Below are positions 4,774 through 8,000 of a stretch of 8,000 nt of DNA, piece by piece. Under the pieces are notes generated by a model. The model saw only the letters and a program-made list of their open reading frames with translations, ran no database searches and had not been told where the DNA came from. The translations under genes were made by a program, and so were the position numbers. Origin of the DNA: Muribaculaceae bacterium (lineage in GTDB: Bacteria > Bacteroidota > Bacteroidia > Bacteroidales > Muribaculaceae); assembly GCA_009775535.1 (NCBI GenBank), contig VSPW01000088.1, positions 1-8,000 of the forward strand, written 5' to 3'. Within the stretch, counting starts at the first letter, position 1. Each line of letters begins with the position of its first letter.

Positions 4774-7602
4774 TTATTCAGCAGGTGCTGGGTCTACAAC
4801 GATTACGCGGTAATTGTTCTGGTCAAGCAGCCCCTTTACGAAGTTCTGGACATCTGCCACTGTTATGGAATTGATGATTTCAGGTGCGCCGTTGAAGGTG
4901 TCAACACCGTTAAGGGTGGTTGCCGTCATTGCGCTGAGCCATGGGTGGTTGAGCTCTGTTTTTTCAACGGCATCCTTTACCATGAACTCTTTGACAGCTG
5001 ACAGTTCTTCTTCAGTTATGTTTGAAGAAAGAGCGGTCATCTCATTTTTGATGAAGTCAAGCACTTCCTGCTTCATTTCAGGCTTCATGGGGAATGCGCT
5101 CTGTATGATGGCATTGGTCTTGTCCTGGCGGTCAAGTCCTCCCTGGGCGCTGATTGAATATACGGCGCCCATGTCTTCACGGACAGTCTTTATGAGACGT
5201 TTTGTCAATATTTGTCCGGCGATGGAAGATGCATAGCGGTCCTTTGCAGTGTAGGGCTCTGTTCCGGACGCAGCGATGAACACCCATGTCTGGGGAGTTT
5301 CCATCGGGGTGGTGAATGAGTCCACTTTATTGCCGGCAGCCACTTCCATGGTAGCGTCAGTGGTTGTCGCCTTTTTGGCGGTGGCGGCATTTGCTGGAAG
5401 TGTGGCTATATACTGTTCTACCAGCGGACGGAATGTGTCCATATCGATGTTGCCCACAAATACGAACGTAAAGTCGGCAGCATTGGCGGTAGCACCCTTT
5501 ACAATGTTCACGATATTCTCACGGTTGGCCTTGTCGATGACATCAGTTGTTATCATCTGGCGTTTCGGAGACTGGTAGATTGTGCTGTAAAGTTTGTTCT
5601 GGAAAGTGAACTGGGGTGTTGATTCCTGGTTCTTCAGGATACCCTTGAATGAGTTTGTACCTGCTGTGAAATCATCAGGGGTGATTGAGAATTCTGTGAA
5701 CTGGGCATAGATGAGTTCCATTAGCTTGGGCAGGTCTTTTACAGTCGACATACCTTCTACTTCACGTGAATATGTATCCATGCCAGCATTTAAGGCCACC
5801 TGTGTGCCCTGTAGGTACTTCTGCATGTCGGTTGCGGTATATGTGCCGTATCCGTGCTTAGTCATTGCATAAGGCAGATAGATGATGTCTGTAGCATATT
5901 CATCAGGGAGCTCGGAAAGGCCGCCAACGGCTATTGCAGAGAACAGCACCTCATTGTCCTTGAACTTTGTAGGTTTCACAATCACGGTAACACCGTTTGA
6001 AAGATGGAGCTCAGTAGCGTCCCACTGGGCGTTGTGTGTCTCAGATACGATCTTCCCGGGTTTCGGTAGGTTCGGGATTAGCGGCTCTGTTTTCATTTCA
6101 TCGCGGTAAGGTTCAATTGTCTCGGCATCAACCTTGGCGATTACCTCGGCGAGCTGTTCCTCGGTGGGGTATACAAATTCACCTTTGTCAGGGATGAGGG
6201 CCATGACAACACGGTTGTCCTTTTTGATTATCTCAGGAAGGAATGAATTGATGGCTTCCAGAGGTATCTGGTTGACGAACGATTTGATTATCTCATATTC
6301 GTTTTCGGCAGATGGTATGGGATCACCGTCAATGAAGTTGCGTACATATTTCTTGACGAATTCCTCGTTCTGGCGGGTATTGCGGTTATTGTAGCGTGCT
6401 TCTGCGCGTGAGAGGTATTCGCTCTTTGCGCGTTCATATTCGCCTACGGTGAATCCTCCTTCTGTGGCACGGCGCAGCTCGCGGTATGCGGCCTCAAGAG
6501 CGGGAAGGATATCGTTGCCTTTGGCTACAGCGCTCACATTGAATGCATCCTTTGTCTTTGCAAGGAAGAAGTCGTCATAATATCCTCCGGCTGATGCGAA
6601 AGGTGCATCGGGCTTTGCTGTAATTTCGTCAAGACGGGCGTCAAACATGTGTGATACCATATCTGTCATGAATTTGACAGGGTAGTAGGCCACAGTCGGG
6701 GTCATTTCAGGAGATAGGGCCACATCTGACTTGAACATCATCTGTACAATGCCGAGAGGCTGTTCCTTATCTTTGCCGATTGCATATATTGTGCCAGGGG
6801 TGTCATCAACAGGGAAGTATACGCGTTCCTTTACCTCTGCCGGCATCTTTATCGGGCTGAAAATTTCCTTAATTTTAGCCTCGATATAATCCGGATCGAT
6901 ATCACCGACCACGATTATGCCCTGTTGGTCCGGGCGATACCATGTTTCATAATAGTCGCGGAGTGCATGGGGCGGGAAATTGTCAACGACTTCCATTGTA
7001 CCGATAGGCAGACGTTCGCCGTAGCGGTTGCCTGCATAGATTTTTGGAAGCAGCGTTTCAATAATCCTCATTTGTCCTACCATTGAACGCCGCCATTCCT
7101 GGTGGATAACACCGCGTTCCTTGTCGATTTCTTCTGGATCGAGCAGTAGCCCGTCTGCCCAGTCGTGCAGGATAAGTAGGCAGGAGTCCTGTACACCCTT
7201 GCGGGCTACAGGTACATTAGATATGTTGTACACGGTCTCATCTACACCTGTATATGCGTTAAGGTTCTGGCCGAATTTCACGCCTATAGACTCAAGCCAG
7301 TCGACAAGGCCGCTACCAGGGAAATTTTCTGTGCCGTTGAAGCACATGTGCTCCAGGAAGTGGGCAAGTCCGCGCTGGTTGTCTTCTTCCAGGGCAGATC
7401 CCACTTTTTGTGCAATGTAGAAATCGGCCTGGCCTTTAGGGGTCTCGTTGTGACGGATGTAGTAGGTATGGCCATTGTCAAGCTTTCCGATCCTTACCGA
7501 ATCATCGGCAGGTACAATCGGCATCTGCTGGGCAGAGACCGACATTGAAAGCGTGAACATGCCGGCTATAAGCAGCGCGGCACGTGTGAATAGTTTTCTC
7601 AT
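4774..7602 (-). CDS. Secreted M16 family zinc metallopeptidase (pitrilysin/PqqL-like)
   Basis: Periplasmic or envelope zinc protease of 942 residues, about the length of E. coli PqqL. The signal peptide MRKLFTRAALLIAGMFTLSM...SA has an AxA-type cleavage site after A24. The first M16 domain (about 30-250) has the inverted zinc motif HFLEH: H81 and H85 as ligands and E84 as the catalytic base. The third ligand is probably E169, with the conserved E162 seven residues before it (KERGVIHQEW). The M16_C-type hallmark VVGDIDPDYIEAKI (231-244) recurs as FVGNIDMDTFRPLV (715-728), showing two homologous halves. The second half (from about 530, LHLSNGVTVIV) lacks HXXEH, as is normal for the inactive half, but keeps R808 and Y815 (VREDMGAVYS), matching the R/Y substrate-binding pair. 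Such proteases cut short or unfolded peptides inside a clamshell; the substrate here is unknown. It is monocistronic, with its own promoter and terminator. Confidence 0.95.
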   Translation of the reverse strand: MRKLFTRAALLIAGMFTLSMSVSAQQMPIVPADDSVRIGKLDNGHTYYIRHNETPKGQADFYIAQKVGSALEEDNQRGLAHFLEHMCFNGTENFPGSGLVDWLESIGVKFGQNLNAYTGVDETVYNISNVPVARKGVQDSCLLILHDWADGLLLDPEEIDKERGVIHQEWRRSMVGQMRIIETLLPKIYAGNRYGERLPIGTMEVVDNFPPHALRDYYETWYRPDQQGIIVVGDIDPDYIEAKIKEIFSPIKMPAEVKERVYFPVDDTPGTIYAIGKDKEQPLGIVQMMFKSDVALSPEMTPTVAYYPVKFMTDMVSHMFDARLDEITAKPDAPFASAGGYYDDFFLAKTKDAFNVSAVAKGNDILPALEAAYRELRRATEGGFTVGEYERAKSEYLSRAEARYNNRNTRQNEEFVKKYVRNFIDGDPIPSAENEYEIIKSFVNQIPLEAINSFLPEIIKKDNRVVMALIPDKGEFVYPTEEQLAEVIAKVDAETIEPYRDEMKTEPLIPNLPKPGKIVSETHNAQWDATELHLSNGVTVIVKPTKFKDNEVLFSAIAVGGLSELPDEYATDIIYLPYAMTKHGYGTYTATDMQKYLQGTQVALNAGMDTYSREVEGMSTVKDLPKLMELIYAQFTEFSITPDDFTAGTNSFKGILKNQESTPQFTFQNKLYSTIYQSPKRQMITTDVIDKANRENIVNIVKGATANAADFTFVFVGNIDMDTFRPLVEQYIATLPANAATAKKATTTDATMEVAAGNKVDSFTTPMETPQTWVFIAASGTEPYTAKDRYASSIAGQILTKRLIKTVREDMGAVYSISAQGGLDRQDKTNAIIQSAFPMKPEMKQEVLDFIKNEMTALSSNITEEELSAVKEFMVKDAVEKTELNHPWLSAMTATTLNGVDTFNGAPEIINSITVADVQNFVKGLLDQNNYRVIVVDPAPAE

Positions 7603-7654
7603 GTCTAAGTGTTTATAATTGAAACAATTTTAGTTATAAGCAAATGTGAATGTG

Positions 7655-7662
7655 CAAATTTA
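7655..7662 (-). promoter_or_regulatory. Candidate -7 promoter element for the M16 protease gene
   Basis: The minus strand reads TAAATTTGCA, matching the Bacteroidetes -7 consensus TAnnTTTG and followed by the commonly seen CA. It lies 52 bases before the start codon, in the 120-base gap after the YcxB-like gene, implying a leader of about 45 nt. A TTGG sequence lies upstream at 24 to 25 bases, a few bases further than the usual -33 spacing, so the -33 box is uncertain. Confidence 0.5.
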
Positions 7663-7722
7663 GGGATGTTTATCTAATTTGACGCACCAACCATGAAAAG
7701 ATTACGCCGCTTGAGTGTGAAA

Positions 7723-8000
7723 CTATGTTAAAACGCGCTGTCGTAAAATATGTTCCTTTATATATGAATTTATATAAGAGGCCTCTTCTGGGCTTTTGAA
7801 TGCCGATATAGGCACATATAAAGGCAGGTATGGATTTGCATGTAGTGTTATCTCAATATCATTTCCAGTGTCTGCGATACTTTTGATATTGCTGTAAGTG
7901 GATGTTTCTGAATGATCCGGGTCGGGGGATGGCTCGGAATCGCAGTCCATGTCATAGCTAAAATAATTTACTGTAAAAGATTCATTCCCGAAGTATATGC
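7723..8000 (-). CDS. C-terminal part of a YcxB-like protein (cut by window edge)
   Basis: The frame ending in TAG at 7723-7725 stays open to the right edge. An ATG at 7950 is not a convincing start, because the 16 codons before it (IYFGNESFTVNYFSYD) are uninterrupted and read like protein. The visible 91 residues therefore belong to a larger gene. The pattern 'I.F..E.F.V....' followed by a tyrosine-led YSNIKSIADTGNDIEITL, then LYVPISAFKSPEEASYINSYIKEHI matches the C-terminal shape of YcxB-like domains as I recall them, in which a PH-like beta domain ends in 'iPk..F.s.ee...f...i'. Those proteins usually have two membrane helices upstream, which would lie outside the window. An acidic proline-rich loop, DCDSEPSPDPDHSE, interrupts the beta region. 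Function unknown; no terminator is evident after it. Confidence 0.7.
   Translation of the reverse strand, partial: IYFGNESFTVNYFSYDMDCDSEPSPDPDHSETSTYSNIKSIADTGNDIEITLHANPYLPLYVPISAFKSPEEASYINSYIKEHILRQRVLT

Noticed and set aside
4814..5236. Plus-strand 140-residue reading frame opposite the M16 gene
   Set aside because: It is antisense to the conserved C-terminal half of the protease; its serine- and methionine-rich translation has no recognisable domain.
7617..7629. Short inverted repeat AATTG-AAA-CAATT near the M16 start
   Set aside because: A 5-bp stem in AT-rich leader DNA is expected by chance and has no supporting features.
1..8000. CRISPR array, tRNA/rRNA, insertion sequence, phage or defence genes
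   Set aside because: I saw no regularly spaced direct repeats, tRNA-like cloverleaf, rRNA sequence, transposase motifs or terminal repeats. The gene content is housekeeping and envelope.

Overview
This window looks like ordinary chromosomal DNA from a member of the Bacteroidales, possibly Muribaculaceae-like. The evidence is promoter -7 elements of the Bacteroidetes form TAnnTTTG, no clear Shine-Dalgarno sequences before the starts, signal peptides ending in 'AQ', a DUF4831-type protein (a Bacteroidetes-restricted family), and a ~940-residue periplasmic M16 protease. The assignment rests on these features alone; no taxonomic marker gene is present.

Layout: all confidently called genes lie on the minus strand, so they read from right to left. 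At the right edge (7723-8000) is the C-terminal part of a gene that runs off the window, resembling the YcxB-like family. Next is a 942-residue secreted zinc protease of family M16 (4774-7602), with its own promoter and a perfect 34-bp palindromic terminator just after its stop. A promoter region then leads into an apparent four-gene unit: nnrD/nnrE fusion (NAD(P)H-hydrate repair, 3075-4601), a DUF4831 exported protein (1972-3060), an exported protein with a thioredoxin-like C-terminus lacking CXXC (677-1882), and tpx thiol peroxidase (141-641). The unit ends in a hairpin terminator at 79-118. The first 78 bases hold no gene that can be called securely; they may include the tail of a plus-strand gene sharing that terminator.

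How the genes fit together: NnrD/E repairs damaged NAD(P)H and Tpx reduces peroxides in the cytoplasm, so the ends of the operon share a damage-repair or antioxidant theme. The two middle genes encode exported proteins of unknown function. No mobile element, CRISPR array, tRNA, rRNA or defence system was seen. The observations most worth following are the CXXC-less thioredoxin-like protein in this operon, a nested inverted repeat just upstream of tpx, and a dyad upstream of nnrD/E. I found no convincing previously undescribed system.
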